DNA from: Cryomorphaceae bacterium BACL29 MAG-121220-bin8
GTDB taxonomy: Bacteria; Bacteroidota; Bacteroidia; Flavobacteriales; Flavobacteriaceae
Assembly (NCBI GenBank): GCA_905181705.1
Contig: CAJIYP010000001.1
Span: forward strand, 186,001 to 250,000
Direction of reading: 5' to 3'
DNA: 64,000 bases
How positions within the stretch are numbered: the stretch's first letter is position 1; each line of letters opens with the position of its first letter. The position numbers were made by a program, and so were the translations under genes. The notes beneath the pieces are model-generated. The model was not told the DNA's origin, searched no databases, and saw only the letters and a program-made list of their open reading frames with translations. Below, one piece after another: positions 23,990-34,585 of the stretch.

Positions 23990-26900
23990 ATGTCAAGAAA
24001 AATTGAAATTAATAAATCTCAGAAATTTTCAAAAATTTCGATAGGACTTGCTTCTCCCGAAACTATTTTAGCTTCATCAAGAGGTGAGATTCTTAAACCA
24101 GAAACAATTAATTATAGAACTCACAAACCTGAAAGAGATGGTTTGTTTTGTGAAAGAATTTTTGGACCTATAAAAGATTTTGAATGTGCATGCGGTAAGT
24201 ACAAAAGAATCAGATATAAAGGTATTATCTGTGATAGATGTGGTGTTGAGGTTACAGAAAAAAAAGTTAGAAGAGACAGGGTTGGACACATTAATCTAGT
24301 GGTTCCAGTAGCTCACATATGGTACTTTCGTTCTTTACCAAATAAGATAGGTTATTTATTAGGTTTACCTTCTAAAAAACTTGATATGATTATTTATTAC
24401 GAAAGATACGTAGTCATTCAGGCAGGATTAGCTGTAAATATTGAAGGAGAGCCTATTAATAAAATGGACTTTCTAACTGAAGAAGAATACATGAATATTG
24501 TTGATAATCTTCCTCAAGAAAATCAATTTTTAGATGATGAAGATCCAAACAAGTTTATAGCTAAAATGGGTGCTGAATGCTTAATTGAGCTTCTATCTAG
24601 AATTGATCTAAATGAACTTTCATATGAGTTAAGACATAAAGCAAACACTGAGTCTTCTAAACAAAGAAAAATGGAGGCCTTAAAAAGACTTCAAGTTGTA
24701 GAATCTTTTAAAGATTCCAATATCAATAGAGAAAATAAACCAGAATGGATGGTTTTAAAGGCTATCCCTGTTATTCCACCTGAACTTCGTCCTTTAGTTC
24801 CGTTAGATGGAGGTAGATTTGCAACATCAGATTTAAATGATTTATACAGAAGAGTAATAATAAGAAACAATAGATTAAAAAGATTAGTTGAAATAAAAGC
24901 TCCTGAAGTAATTTTAAGAAATGAAAAAAGAATGCTACAAGAATCTGTAGATTCTCTTTTTGATAATACTAGAAAATCTTCAGCTGTTAAGACTGATGCA
25001 AATCGTCCGTTAAAATCCTTGTCAGACTCTCTAAAAGGGAAACAAGGAAGGTTCCGTCAAAACCTTTTGGGTAAAAGAGTTGATTATTCAGCTAGATCAG
25101 TTATTGTTGGAGGACCTGAATTAAAACTTTATGAATGTGGTCTACCCAAAGATATGGCAGCGGAACTGTACAAACCTTTTATTATTAGAAAGTTAATTGA
25201 AAGGGGTATTGTAAAAACAGTAAAGTCAGCTAAAAAAATTATCGACAGAAGAGAACCTTTGGTTTGGGATATTCTTGAAAATGTTTTAAAAGGGCATCCT
25301 GTACTGTTGAACAGAGCCCCAACCCTTCACAGACTTGGTATACAAGCCTTTCAACCTAGTTTGATAGAAGGTAAGGCTATCCAGGTACATCCTTTAGTTT
25401 GTACCGCTTTTAACGCAGATTTTGATGGTGATCAAATGGCTGTTCATTTACCTTTGGGGCCAGAAGCAATTCTTGAGGCACAGTTATTAATGTTAGCTTC
25501 ACATAATATTCTAAATCCTGCTAATGGTTCTCCGATAACTGTACCTTCTCAAGATATGGTTTTAGGATTATATTATATGACTAAATTATTAAAATCTACT
25601 GAAAAATATAAAGTAAAAGGTGAAGGTTTGACTTTTTATTCCTCTGAAGAAGTTAATATAGCTTATAACGAAGAAATAGTCGAACTAAACGCTATGATAA
25701 AAATTAGAGCAAAAGACTTTAATGAATCAGGTGAATTAGTTAATAAAATTATTGAAACAACTGTTGGAAGAGTATTATTTAATCAAGTAGTTCCAGAAAA
25801 GGCAGGTTTTATTAACGAGGTCTTAACTAAAAAATCACTTCGTGATATTATTGGAAATATTCTAAAAGTAACTAGCGTACCAGAGACTGCTGAATTCTTA
25901 GATAAAATTAAAGATATGGGATTCTCTTTTGCTTTTAAAGGAGGATTGTCATTTAGTCTTGGAGATATTATTATCCCACCAGAAAAACATGAAATGATAG
26001 CAGAAGCTAACGTCGAAGTTGACTCAATTAAAGCTAACTACAACATGGGTTTAATTACAAATAACGAAAGATACAATCAAGTAATTGATGTTTGGACATC
26101 TGCAAATGCTACTTTAACCGAGTTAGCTATGAAAAGAATTAGCCAAGATCAACAAGGATTTAATTCTGTATTTATGATGCTTGATTCAGGAGCTCGTGGA
26201 TCAAAAGAACAAATACGACAGCTTACAGGAATGAGAGGTTTGATGGCAAAACCTAAAAAAGCTAGTTCTAGTGGAGGAGAAATTATAGAGAACCCTATTC
26301 TCTCAAATTTTAAGGAAGGATTATCAATTTTAGAGTATTTTATTTCTACTCACGGAGCTAGAAAAGGTTTAGCAGATACAGCCTTAAAAACAGCTGATGC
26401 TGGATACCTAACTAGAAGACTAGTTGATGTTGCTCAGGACGTTATTGTTAATTTTGAGAATTGTAATACTTTACGAGGTATTTCAGTCGAATCTCTTAAG
26501 AAGAATGAAGAAGAAGTTGAATCTCTTGGCGAAAGAATATTAGGACGTGTATCATTACATGATATATACCACCCAGTTACAAATGAAATTATTGTTAATT
26601 CCGGAGTTGAAATTTCTGATAAAATAGTTAAACAAATAGAAAATACATCTATAGATACCGTTGAAGTTAGATCTCCTTTAACTTGTGAATCTCCTAAAGG
26701 AATTTGCGCTAAATGTTACGGAAGAAATCTTGCAACCGGTAAAATGGTTCAAAATGGAGAGGCAGTTGGAGTAGTAGCTGCTCAATCAATTGGTGAGCCT
26801 GGTACTCAGTTAACGTTGAGAACATTCCACGTAGGTGGTATTGCTGGAAATATTTCTGAAGAAAATAATTTGATTGTTAAATTTGATGGTCTTGCGGAAA

Positions 26901-28285
26901 TAGATGATTTAAAGACAGTTAAAAGTAAAGATGCTGATGGTAATGTTACTAACGTTGTTATTTCTAGAACATGTGAATTAAAGTTACTAGATAATAAGAC
27001 TGGTATTGTACTTAGTACTAATATTATCCCTTATGGATCTACCATTCTCATCAAGAATGGACAAAAATTAAAAAAGGATGATGTTGTTTGTCAGTGGGAT
27101 CCATATAACGGAGTAATCATTTCTGAATTTGGAGGAGTTATTGAATATGAAAATATTGAACAGGGAGTAACTTATCAGGTAGAAATTGATGAACAAACAG
27201 GATTTAAAGAAAAAGTCATTTCAGAATCTAGAAATAAAAAAGTGGTTCCCACTTTATTAATTAACGATAAGAAGGGTAAAAACTTAAGAACTTATAATCT
27301 TCCTCTAGGTGCCCATTTAATGATTAATGATGGAGATAAAGTTGAAGAAGGTAAGATATTAGTTAAAATTCCAAGAAAATCTGCAAAATCCGGTGATATT
27401 ACTGGGGGTCTTCCTAGAATCACTGAGTTATTTGAAGCTAGAAATCCATCCAATCCTGCTGTTGTTAGTGAAATTGATGGAGTAGTTAGTTTTGGTAAAA
27501 TTAAAAGAGGAAATAGAGAAATAATTGTTGAATCTAAAACAGAACAAATAAAGAAATATTTAGTAAAATTATCTAATCAAATTTTAGTTCAAGAAAACGA
27601 TTTTGTTAAAGCTGGAATGCCATTGTCCGATGGTTCTATTACCCCAAATGACATTTTAAATATAAAAGGACCTTCAGCTGTGCAACAATATTTAGTAAAT
27701 GAAGTTCAAGAGGTTTACAGATTACAAGGTGTTAAAATTAATGACAAACATTTTGAAGTTTTAATAAGACAAATGATGCAAAAAGTTAAAATTCAAGATT
27801 CAGGTGATACTACTTTTCTTGAAGGTCAGTTAATTCATAAAAATGATTTTATTAAAGAAAATGACAATCTGTTTAGTAAAAAAATTGTAGAATCTGTTGG
27901 AGCATCTGAAAATTTCAAAGAAGGTCAAATTGTTAGTGCTAGAGAATTAAGAGACGAAAATTCTCTTATTAAACGAGAAGATAAAGAACTTGTAATTGCA
28001 AGAGATGCTGTAAATGCTACTGCTACTCCTATTTTACAAGGAATAACTAGAGCTTCATTACAAACTAAATCATTTATATCTGCTGCTTCTTTTCAGGAAA
28101 CTACCAAAGTACTTAACGAGGCTGCCGTTGCTGGTAAGATAGACGGTTTAGAGGGGTTAAAAGAAAATGTTATTGTAGGGCATAAAATTCCTGCCGGTAC
28201 AGGAAATAGAAAATTTAATGATATAATTGTAGGTTATGCTGATGAGTACGAAGAATTACTTGCTGCAAAAAAAATAGATTTATAA
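23990..28285 (+). CDS. rpoC: DNA-directed RNA polymerase subunit beta-prime
   Basis: A 1431-residue protein. The N-terminal zinc ribbon [20 protein letters not shown], the catalytic [12 protein letters not shown] (Mg-binding Asp triad), the bridge/trigger region [12 protein letters not shown], and the second zinc site [16 protein letters not shown] are present. No split or large insertion is seen. Its TAA overlaps the ATG of the DUF3467 gene by one base. Confidence 0.98.
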   Translation: MSRKIEINKSQKFSKISIGLASPETILASSRGEILKPETINYRTHKPERDGLFCERIFGPIKDFECACGKYKRIRYKGIICDRCGVEVTEKKVRRDRVGHINLVVPVAHIWYFRSLPNKIGYLLGLPSKKLDMIIYYERYVVIQAGLAVNIEGEPINKMDFLTEEEYMNIVDNLPQENQFLDDEDPNKFIAKMGAECLIELLSRIDLNELSYELRHKANTESSKQRKMEALKRLQVVESFKDSNINRENKPEWMVLKAIPVIPPELRPLVPLDGGRFATSDLNDLYRRVIIRNNRLKRLVEIKAPEVILRNEKRMLQESVDSLFDNTRKSSAVKTDANRPLKSLSDSLKGKQGRFRQNLLGKRVDYSARSVIVGGPELKLYECGLPKDMAAELYKPFIIRKLIERGIVKTVKSAKKIIDRREPLVWDILENVLKGHPVLLNRAPTLHRLGIQAFQPSLIEGKAIQVHPLVCTAFNADFDGDQMAVHLPLGPEAILEAQLLMLASHNILNPANGSPITVPSQDMVLGLYYMTKLLKSTEKYKVKGEGLTFYSSEEVNIAYNEEIVELNAMIKIRAKDFNESGELVNKIIETTVGRVLFNQVVPEKAGFINEVLTKKSLRDIIGNILKVTSVPETAEFLDKIKDMGFSFAFKGGLSFSLGDIIIPPEKHEMIAEANVEVDSIKANYNMGLITNNERYNQVIDVWTSANATLTELAMKRISQDQQGFNSVFMMLDSGARGSKEQIRQLTGMRGLMAKPKKASSSGGEIIENPILSNFKEGLSILEYFISTHGARKGLADTALKTADAGYLTRRLVDVAQDVIVNFENCNTLRGISVESLKKNEEEVESLGERILGRVSLHDIYHPVTNEIIVNSGVEISDKIVKQIENTSIDTVEVRSPLTCESPKGICAKCYGRNLATGKMVQNGEAVGVVAAQSIGEPGTQLTLRTFHVGGIAGNISEENNLIVKFDGLAEIDDLKTVKSKDADGNVTNVVISRTCELKLLDNKTGIVLSTNIIPYGSTILIKNGQKLKKDDVVCQWDPYNGVIISEFGGVIEYENIEQGVTYQVEIDEQTGFKEKVISESRNKKVVPTLLINDKKGKNLRTYNLPLGAHLMINDGDKVEEGKILVKIPRKSAKSGDITGGLPRITELFEARNPSNPAVVSEIDGVVSFGKIKRGNREIIVESKTEQIKKYLVKLSNQILVQENDFVKAGMPLSDGSITPNDILNIKGPSAVQQYLVNEVQEVYRLQGVKINDKHFEVLIRQMMQKVKIQDSGDTTFLEGQLIHKNDFIKENDNLFSKKIVESVGASENFKEGQIVSARELRDENSLIKREDKELVIARDAVNATATPILQGITRASLQTKSFISAASFQETTKVLNEAAVAGKIDGLEGLKENVIVGHKIPAGTGNRKFNDIIVGYADEYEELLAAKKIDL

Positions 28286-28599
28286 TGAAAAATATGAATG
28301 AGAAGAAAGGAAATATAAACCTTGAGTTAGATGAAAATTTAGCTCAAGGAACTTATTCTAATTTAGCATTAATAAATCATTCGGTTTCAGAGTTTGTAGT
28401 TGATTTTATAAATATCATGCCTGGAGTACCAAAGGCTAAGGTAAAGTCGAGAATAATTTTGACTCCACAACATGCAAAAAGATTTTCAAAGGCATTAAAT
28501 GAAAATATTTCAAGATTTGAAAAGTCCCATGGAGAGATTAAAGATTATGATAAACAACAATCTGTTAATTTAAACTTTGGTCCTACCGCGGAAGCCTAG
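28285..28599 (+). CDS. DUF3467 protein
   Basis: A 104-residue protein of unknown function with the family core YSNLALINHSVSEFVVDFI, MPGVPKAKVKSRIILTPQHAKR and NFGPTAEA. In Bacteroidota it regularly follows rpoC, as here. A role with RNA polymerase or transcription is inferred from position only. The start could be either ATG at 28285 or 28294. It ends directly against the prfC stop on the other strand with no base between. Confidence 0.9.
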   Translation: MKNMNEKKGNINLELDENLAQGTYSNLALINHSVSEFVVDFINIMPGVPKAKVKSRIILTPQHAKRFSKALNENISRFEKSHGEIKDYDKQQSVNLNFGPTAEA

Positions 28600-30186
28600 T
28601 TAAAATTCAGATTTATAATGAAATTTTATTGATTTAAATTTTTGTTTCGTCATCTCTAATGAGAAAGATGAGTCAGCTAAAAAAACTAAATTTTTACTTT
28701 TATCTTTAGCTAAAAATTTATTTTTTAATTTTTTAAATTCAATAAACTCATTACTAATTTTTTCAGTACTTTCTACCCAACATGCTTTATGAATATTAAT
28801 ATTTTCATAAGAACATTTTGCTCCATATTCGTGTTCTAATCTATACTGTATAACTTCAAATTGAAGTGCACCAACGGTTCCAATTATTTTTCTTCCGTTT
28901 AATTCAAGTATAAATAATTGGGCAACTCCTTCATCCATTAATTGGTCAATCCCTTTCGCTAATTGTTTAGATTTCATAGGGTCTTGGTTGTTTATAAATC
29001 TAAAATGTTCAGGCGAAAAACTTGGTATTCCTTTAAAATTAATATTTTCTCCTTCTGTAAAGGAATCTCCTATTTTAAAGTTTCCAGAATCATGTACGCC
29101 AACAATATCACCAGGATATGACTCATTTACAATTTCTTTTTTTTCTGCAAAAAATGCATTTGGACTACTAAACTTAAAATTTTTATTTATTCGTACATGA
29201 TGATACGGTTTATTTCTTTTAAATATTCCAGAAACTATTTTAATAAAGGCTAATCTATCTCTGTGTTTAGGATCCATATTTGCATGTATTTTAAATACAA
29301 AACCTGAAAATTTTAATTCATTTGGATTAATAATCCTCTCAATACTTTCCTTAGGTAAAGGGGAAGGTGCTATTGATATAAAGCAATCAAGTAGTTCTTT
29401 TACTCCAAAATTATTTAAAGCTGATCCGAAAAATACAGGTTGTTGTTTACAACTTAAATAATCACATTGATTAAATTTTGGATAAACTTCTTTAATTATA
29501 TTAACTTCTTCTTTTAATTTTTTAGATGGCTTTTCTCCTATAAATTCATTTAAACTTTTGTCTTCTAAATCAGTGATGTTTACTGTTTTTGATATCCTTT
29601 GTTTATTGTCTTGATTAAAAAGCATTAAATTTTTCTCCCAAATATTATAAATTCCTTGAAAATCGTATCCCATTCCAATAGGAAAACTAAGAGGACAAAC
29701 ATTGAATTTCAATTTTTTTTCTAATTCATCTAATAAGTCAAAAGCATCTTTACCTTCTCTGTCCAGTTTATTTATAAATACTATGACAGGAATCTGTCTC
29801 ATTCTACAAACTTCAACTAGCTTTTCAGTTTGTTCTTCTACTCCTTTGGCTACATCAATGACTACAATTACACTATCTACGGCTGTAAGAGTTCTAAAAG
29901 TGTCTTCTGCGAAATCTTTATGTCCTGGTGTGTCTAAAATATTAATTTTTCTTTCATTATAATTGAAAGCTAGAACTGAAGTTGACACAGAAATCCCTCG
30001 TTGTCTTTCAATTTCCATAAAGTCACTAGTCGCTCCTCTTTTAATTTTATGAGATTTTACAGCTCCAGCCTCATTTATAGCACCTCCAAATAAAAGTAGT
30101 TTCTCGGTTAAAGTAGTCTTGCCTGCATCCGGATGAGAAATAATTCCGAATGTTCTTCTCTTATTAATTTCTTCTTTGAATCTCAT
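28600..30186 (-). CDS. prfC: peptide chain release factor 3
   Basis: RF3 is the GTPase that recycles RF1/RF2 after termination. Start taken at the ATG giving MRFKEEINKRRTFGIISHPDAGKT (528 residues), not the TTG six codons upstream. G1 SHPDAGKTT, switch II DTPGHKDF and NKLD are intact. The RF3-type C-terminal domain is present (QFEVIQYRLEHEYG). It is convergent with the rpo operon with zero intergenic bases and no visible terminator. Confidence 0.96.
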   Translation of the reverse strand: MRFKEEINKRRTFGIISHPDAGKTTLTEKLLLFGGAINEAGAVKSHKIKRGATSDFMEIERQRGISVSTSVLAFNYNERKINILDTPGHKDFAEDTFRTLTAVDSVIVVIDVAKGVEEQTEKLVEVCRMRQIPVIVFINKLDREGKDAFDLLDELEKKLKFNVCPLSFPIGMGYDFQGIYNIWEKNLMLFNQDNKQRISKTVNITDLEDKSLNEFIGEKPSKKLKEEVNIIKEVYPKFNQCDYLSCKQQPVFFGSALNNFGVKELLDCFISIAPSPLPKESIERIINPNELKFSGFVFKIHANMDPKHRDRLAFIKIVSGIFKRNKPYHHVRINKNFKFSSPNAFFAEKKEIVNESYPGDIVGVHDSGNFKIGDSFTEGENINFKGIPSFSPEHFRFINNQDPMKSKQLAKGIDQLMDEGVAQLFILELNGRKIIGTVGALQFEVIQYRLEHEYGAKCSYENINIHKACWVESTEKISNEFIEFKKLKNKFLAKDKSKNLVFLADSSFSLEMTKQKFKSIKFHYKSEF

Positions 30187-30264
30187 ATTAATTTTAATAT
30201 TCAAAAATAGCGTTGTTTTTTTAATTTATAATATTTAATATTTCAAATTTTGTAACTTTGATAA

Positions 30265-30780
30265 ATGGTTAATGAAATGGTGATATTAGTTGATGATAAT
30301 GATAATCAATTAGGTTTAATGGAAAAAATTGAGGCTCATGAAAAAGCTTTGCTTCACAGAGCTTTTTCTGTTTTTATTCTTAATGATAATAAACAGCTAC
30401 TTCTACAAAAAAGAGCATTAAATAAATATCACTCACCTGGGTTATGGACTAATACTTGCTGTAGCCATCCCAGAGACGGAGAATCGGTAATAGATGCTGG
30501 AATAAGGAGACTTGATGAAGAAATGGGTTTTAAAACACAACTTAATAATTTATTTTCTTTTGTCTACAAAGCTAGATTGGATAACGGTTTAACAGAACAT
30601 GAATATGACCATGTCCTTTTGGGTAAATATAATAAGGATCCTTTAATTAATGAATTAGAGGTTTGTGATTGGAAGTGGGTTGATTTAGATGCTTTAAGCA
30701 ATGATTTAGTTATTAACCCCAAATCATATACAGTATGGTTTAAAATAATTTTTGAAAAATTTTATAAAAATATTAATTAA
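30265..30780 (+). CDS. idi: isopentenyl-diphosphate isomerase type 1
   Basis: A 171-residue Nudix-fold enzyme that interconverts IPP and DMAPP for isoprenoids. Catalytic Cys and metal ligands lie in WTNTCCSHPRDGE (C65/C66, H68), the Nudix-like helix is IRRLDEEMGF, and the second Glu-rich site is LTEHEYDHVLLG. Length and motifs match bacterial type 1 Idi. It abuts the queD-like gene: its TAA is followed directly by the next ATG. Confidence 0.95.
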   Translation: MVNEMVILVDDNDNQLGLMEKIEAHEKALLHRAFSVFILNDNKQLLLQKRALNKYHSPGLWTNTCCSHPRDGESVIDAGIRRLDEEMGFKTQLNNLFSFVYKARLDNGLTEHEYDHVLLGKYNKDPLINELEVCDWKWVDLDALSNDLVINPKSYTVWFKIIFEKFYKNIN

Positions 30781-31191
30781 ATGAAAGTAACCGTAAGCAG
30801 AAAAGCGCATTTTAATGCAGCTCATAGATTGTTTGTTAAGAATTGGAGTGACAAGAAAAACATGGAAATATTTGGAATTTGTAGTAACACAAATTATCAT
30901 GGGCACAATTATGAAATAATAGTGGATATTACCGGAGATGTTGATCCGTTAACTGGAATGGTTATTGATTTAAAAGATTTAAAAGATATTATTAAAAACA
31001 AAATAGAAAATATTTTAGATCACAAAAATCTAAATTTAGATATAGATTATTTCAAGAAAGTAGTTCCTACAGCTGAAAATATTTGTATTTTTATATGGAA
31101 TATTTTAAGAAAAGAAATTGAGATGGCTAAAGGGTTAGAAGTGACATTATTCGAAACTCCTAGAAATTTTGTTAAATACAATGGTAATTAA
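30781..31191 (+). CDS. 6-pyruvoyl/6-carboxytetrahydropterin synthase-like protein
   Basis: A 136-residue T-fold enzyme. Zinc ligands are H15 (NAAHRL), H40 and H42 (NYHGHNY); Cys34 is six residues before H40 (CSNTNYH), the spacing of 6-pyruvoyl-tetrahydropterin synthases rather than the CxxxHGH of canonical QueD. The pterin-anchoring Glu is in LFETPRNF. In Bacteroidota such proteins are usually annotated QueD (queuosine). The true product is not settled by sequence, so no symbol is given. Confidence 0.86.
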   Translation: MKVTVSRKAHFNAAHRLFVKNWSDKKNMEIFGICSNTNYHGHNYEIIVDITGDVDPLTGMVIDLKDLKDIIKNKIENILDHKNLNLDIDYFKKVVPTAENICIFIWNILRKEIEMAKGLEVTLFETPRNFVKYNGN

Positions 31192-31201
31192 ATAATAAAA
31201 A

Positions 31202-31468
31202 ATGGCTAGTATAAAAAATTTAAAAAAAGATTTGAATAATGTAATTGGTGAAATCATTCAAAACATTAATTTATGGGAGCTAGAGAGTTCAGAAAAAGAT
31301 CTTAAAAAAAGCGAAAAATTAACAGATGAATGTTTTGTAGTATTTGATTTGTTAATTAAAAAAATACATCAAAAAGACGTAAAAAATAAAAATACACATT
31401 ACAAGTCTATCAGTTTAGAATTAACCCAAAAAGCTAGTGAGTTGGTTAAATCTTTTAATGAGTTATAG
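31202..31468 (+). CDS. 88-residue helical protein of unknown function
   Basis: Starts MASIKNLKKDLNNVIGEIIQ and is predicted all-helical and charged, with many Lys and Glu; no signal peptide, membrane segment or metal motif. It is 10 nt after the queD-like gene and convergent with the DUF4369 gene 1 nt away. I recall similar short flavobacterial proteins in this position but know no function. Confidence 0.75.
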   Translation: MASIKNLKKDLNNVIGEIIQNINLWELESSEKDLKKSEKLTDECFVVFDLLIKKIHQKDVKNKNTHYKSISLELTQKASELVKSFNEL

Positions 31469-31469
31469 A

Positions 31470-32150
31470 TTATTTTAGACTAATAGTCTTTTCTAGTAAT
31501 TTCCCGTATTTTGAATTCAAAACATCTTTATTTAAAGAATTCTTTATTGTATCTAATATTATTTTACTTCCTTGAGAAAATTCATTTAAAGCAATAAATG
31601 GAGCTACATGACTGTTTCCATTAGTAACAGAATAATTAAGACTGTAGAGATACTGTCTTTTGTCTAAATTTTGTATTTTATTCTCAATTAACTTAACACT
31701 ATCTAATTGTTTCTTTTGAGATTTTACCAGAGATAATTTGATTAAATCTAGTCTTTTGAAGTTAAATTGTTTAATGATTTTTAAATATCCTCTGTAAATA
31801 GAGTCATTATAAGATCCAGAAATATCAAATTCAGAATTAAATTTTTTGAGACTAGTCTTTATAAAAATATCTCCTTTTTCACCAAAAAATTCTATTCTAT
31901 TATCATTTTTAGAAACATCAAGGTTTAAATAAAAAATTTCAGGAGAACTAATTTCATAATTTAAAACAATTGCCCCTTTTTCATCAACAAAAACCGAATC
32001 AATATTTATTAAAGTTGAGTCTTGTATTTTTTGAAGATAGATATTTCCTTTTTTGAAACCGTCAATAGATACATTGACATTCATTTGCTTTTTTTTATTT
32101 GAACAACTAATAGTTAAAAAAAAAAGAAATAATAAAATAAATTTTTTCAA
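31470..32150 (-). CDS. DUF4369-type lipoprotein
   Basis: A 226-residue lipoprotein: signal MKKFILLFLFFLTISC with lipobox TISC at Cys16. The mature part begins with a beta-sandwich of the DUF4369 kind (VSIDGFKKGNIYLQKIQDS, GEKGDIFIKT) and continues into a helical tail (SLVKSQKKQLDSVKLIENKI). In Bacteroidota DUF4369 often precedes a thioredoxin domain; none is present here. Outer-membrane or periplasmic location is inferred. Confidence 0.78.
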   Translation of the reverse strand: MKKFILLFLFFLTISCSNKKKQMNVNVSIDGFKKGNIYLQKIQDSTLINIDSVFVDEKGAIVLNYEISSPEIFYLNLDVSKNDNRIEFFGEKGDIFIKTSLKKFNSEFDISGSYNDSIYRGYLKIIKQFNFKRLDLIKLSLVKSQKKQLDSVKLIENKIQNLDKRQYLYSLNYSVTNGNSHVAPFIALNEFSQGSKIILDTIKNSLNKDVLNSKYGKLLEKTISLK

Positions 32151-32205
32151 AGTTTTGTAATTTGGATTGTAAATATGATAAAATTTATTTTAGTTAAAAA
32201 ATAAA

Positions 32206-32568
32206 TCATTTACTTATTGGATTTATACTTTTCCAAGTCCAATAAATTAAACCAAATTGAACAATAATTCTAATAACTAATAAATAAACAGGAGCGCCTA
32301 AACTGTAATTGGGAATTAACATATTAAAATGAACAGAAAGGAATATCAGTAACATTATTATGATTCCCCATAGGCAAAGATTTCTGTATTTTTTAAAGAC
32401 TACTCCAATTCCTAAAATTACTTCAACAATACCACTTGCCAAAACTAATTCCCAATGATAGGGAAGGTAGCTTGGCATCATTTGTATATAAAACTCAGAA
32501 TTAGTAAAATGAGCTATTCCAGCACATATATAAATCAATCCAATTATATATGCATTCAAATTTTTCAA
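32206..32568 (-). CDS. DoxX-family membrane protein
   Basis: A 120-residue protein with four hydrophobic helices. The DoxX-like features are ICAGIAHFTNSEFYIQMMPS, LPYHWELVLASGIVEVILGIG and the C-terminal YWTWKSI. Function unknown; DoxX-like proteins have been tied to quinone-linked redox. It starts 5 nt after htpG ends, so it is probably cotranscribed. Confidence 0.85.
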   Translation of the reverse strand: MKNLNAYIIGLIYICAGIAHFTNSEFYIQMMPSYLPYHWELVLASGIVEVILGIGVVFKKYRNLCLWGIIIMLLIFLSVHFNMLIPNYSLGAPVYLLVIRIIVQFGLIYWTWKSINPISK

Positions 32569-32573
32569 TACAA

Positions 32574-34448
32574 TTACTTTATGAAATCTAGACTTCTTTT
32601 AATAAATGACGTTAAGTTTTCTCCTTTTAACAAGTTTTGAGATAATTTTGCAAGATCTAAAGATTGATTAATTAATCTTTTCTTTTTATCCTTATTTTTT
32701 GATTTTAATATTTCAGAACAGATTGGATTATTTACATTAATTATTAAATTATACATCTCTGGCATATTTCCAAACATACTGTTACCTCCACTTTGTTGCA
32801 TTTCCTTCATCCTTCTCATGAATTCTGGAAAGGTAATTGTAAATGGAGCTGCATCACTATCCATAGCTTCTAGTTGAACTGTATACTTTTCTTTTGGAAC
32901 AAATTCTTCAATTACACCCTTTAATTTGTCTTTTTCTTTTTCATCAAGTTTTGAAATTTCTTCACTATCTTTTTTGATTAATTTATCTATTACATCTGCG
33001 TCAACTCTTGAAAAAGCAACTTTATCATTACTTGATTCAATTTTTTGTATTAGATGACTTATTATTGGAGAATCTAGTAAAAGAACTTCATATCCTTTTT
33101 CTTTAGCCGCTTCGATGTATGGGTGTTGTTCATCTTTATTAGATGCATAAAGAATAATTAGTTTTTCATCTTTATCAGTTTGAGTTTTAGAAATTTTATC
33201 TTTTAACTCTTGAAAAGTGAAAAATTCATCATTCACCGTTGGATATAAAGCGAATTTTTGAGCTTTATCATAAAACTTTTCTTCGCTAAGCATTCCGTAT
33301 TCTATAACAACTTTAATATCATTCCATTTTTTCTCAAATTCTTCACGATTTTTAGTAAAAAGAGAATTTAATTTATCTCCTACTTTTCTTGTTATGTAAT
33401 TACTTATTTTTTTTACAGCTCCATCTGCTTGTAAATAACTTCTAGAAACATTTAAAGGTATATCAGGTGAATCTATAACACCTCTAAGAAGAGTTAGAAA
33501 TTCTGGAACTATTCCCTCTACATTATCAGTAACAAAAACTTGGTTCTGATATAGCTGAATTTTATCTTTTTGAACATTTATATCATTTGAAATTTTAGGA
33601 AAGTATAATATTCCAGTTAGATTAAACGGGTAATCAACATTTAAATGAATATTAAAAAGAGGTTCTTCAAATTGCATTGGATATAGCTCTCTGTAAAATT
33701 CTTTGTATGAATTTTCATCTAAATCAGAGGGTGCTTTAGTCCATGCTGGATTAGAGTTGTTAATAATATCATCAACGGTTTCTTTGACTTCTTTTTCTTT
33801 ATCTCCCTTTCCAATTTTATTAGTTATTTCTTTAGTTCCAAATTTGATTGGAACTGGCATGAACTTATTATACTTCGAAAGTAAGGTTCTTATTCTTGAT
33901 TCTTCTAAGAATTCTTTAGAATCTTTATCAATGTGAAGAATTATTTCAGTTCCTCTATCTTTTTTGTCGCTTTTTGAAAGAGTATATTCAGGTGATCCAT
34001 CACAAATCCAATGAGCTCCGCTATCATCCTTGTAAGATTTTGTGTTTATTTCTACTTTTTCAGCTACCATGAACGCTGAATAAAATCCAAGTCCAAAATG
34101 ACCAATTATTCCGGTGTCTTTTGCCGAATCTTTATATTTTTCTAAAAACTCTTCTGCACCTGAAAATGCCACTTGGTTTATATATTTTTTAACCTCATCA
34201 ATAGTCATACCTATACCTTGATCTATAATATGTAATTTTTTTCCCTTTTTATCAATTTTTATTTCAATAATAGGATTGTCTATTTTGATTTTATTTTCTC
34301 CAATACTACTTAAGTGTTTTAATTTAGAAGTAGCATCGGTTGCATTTGATATTAGTTCTCTAAGAAATATTTCGTGATCACTGTATAGAAACTTCTTAAT
34401 TAGTGGAAATATATTTTCTACCGATACGTTAATTTTACCTTTTGCCAT
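32574..34448 (-). CDS. htpG: molecular chaperone HtpG (Hsp90)
   Basis: A 624-residue Hsp90. The ATP-binding GHKL domain shows ELISNATDA, IIDQGIGMT and GHFGLGFYSAF; the middle domain contains NVSRSYLQAD. The C-terminal dimerisation part is shorter than in E. coli and ends SLDFIK. It folds and stabilises client proteins under stress. A 19-bp palindrome lies about 47 nt upstream. Confidence 0.97.
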   Translation of the reverse strand: MAKGKINVSVENIFPLIKKFLYSDHEIFLRELISNATDATSKLKHLSSIGENKIKIDNPIIEIKIDKKGKKLHIIDQGIGMTIDEVKKYINQVAFSGAEEFLEKYKDSAKDTGIIGHFGLGFYSAFMVAEKVEINTKSYKDDSGAHWICDGSPEYTLSKSDKKDRGTEIILHIDKDSKEFLEESRIRTLLSKYNKFMPVPIKFGTKEITNKIGKGDKEKEVKETVDDIINNSNPAWTKAPSDLDENSYKEFYRELYPMQFEEPLFNIHLNVDYPFNLTGILYFPKISNDINVQKDKIQLYQNQVFVTDNVEGIVPEFLTLLRGVIDSPDIPLNVSRSYLQADGAVKKISNYITRKVGDKLNSLFTKNREEFEKKWNDIKVVIEYGMLSEEKFYDKAQKFALYPTVNDEFFTFQELKDKISKTQTDKDEKLIILYASNKDEQHPYIEAAKEKGYEVLLLDSPIISHLIQKIESSNDKVAFSRVDADVIDKLIKKDSEEISKLDEKEKDKLKGVIEEFVPKEKYTVQLEAMDSDAAPFTITFPEFMRRMKEMQQSGGNSMFGNMPEMYNLIINVNNPICSEILKSKNKDKKKRLINQSLDLAKLSQNLLKGENLTSFIKRSLDFIK

Positions 34449-34494
34449 GATTATTTTTTTTTTAAATAAATCAAATCATATACCAAACAACTGT

Positions 34495-34513
34495 TAGTGA
34501 CAAATTGACACTA
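34495..34513. promoter_or_regulatory. 19-bp palindrome between htpG and the KAS III gene
   Basis: TAGTGACAAATTGACACTA reads the same on both strands except at the centre and one symmetric position. It is not a CIRCE element. It contains GACAnnnTGAC, resembling the two GACAnnnTGTC sites before hsp20. An operator for htpG or for the divergent gene is plausible. Confidence 0.5.
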
Positions 34514-34585
34514 TTTAATGATTTTTTTTATATTATTGATTGATTATTTTTTATTTAAATTGCACTAAACAACAACTATATATTT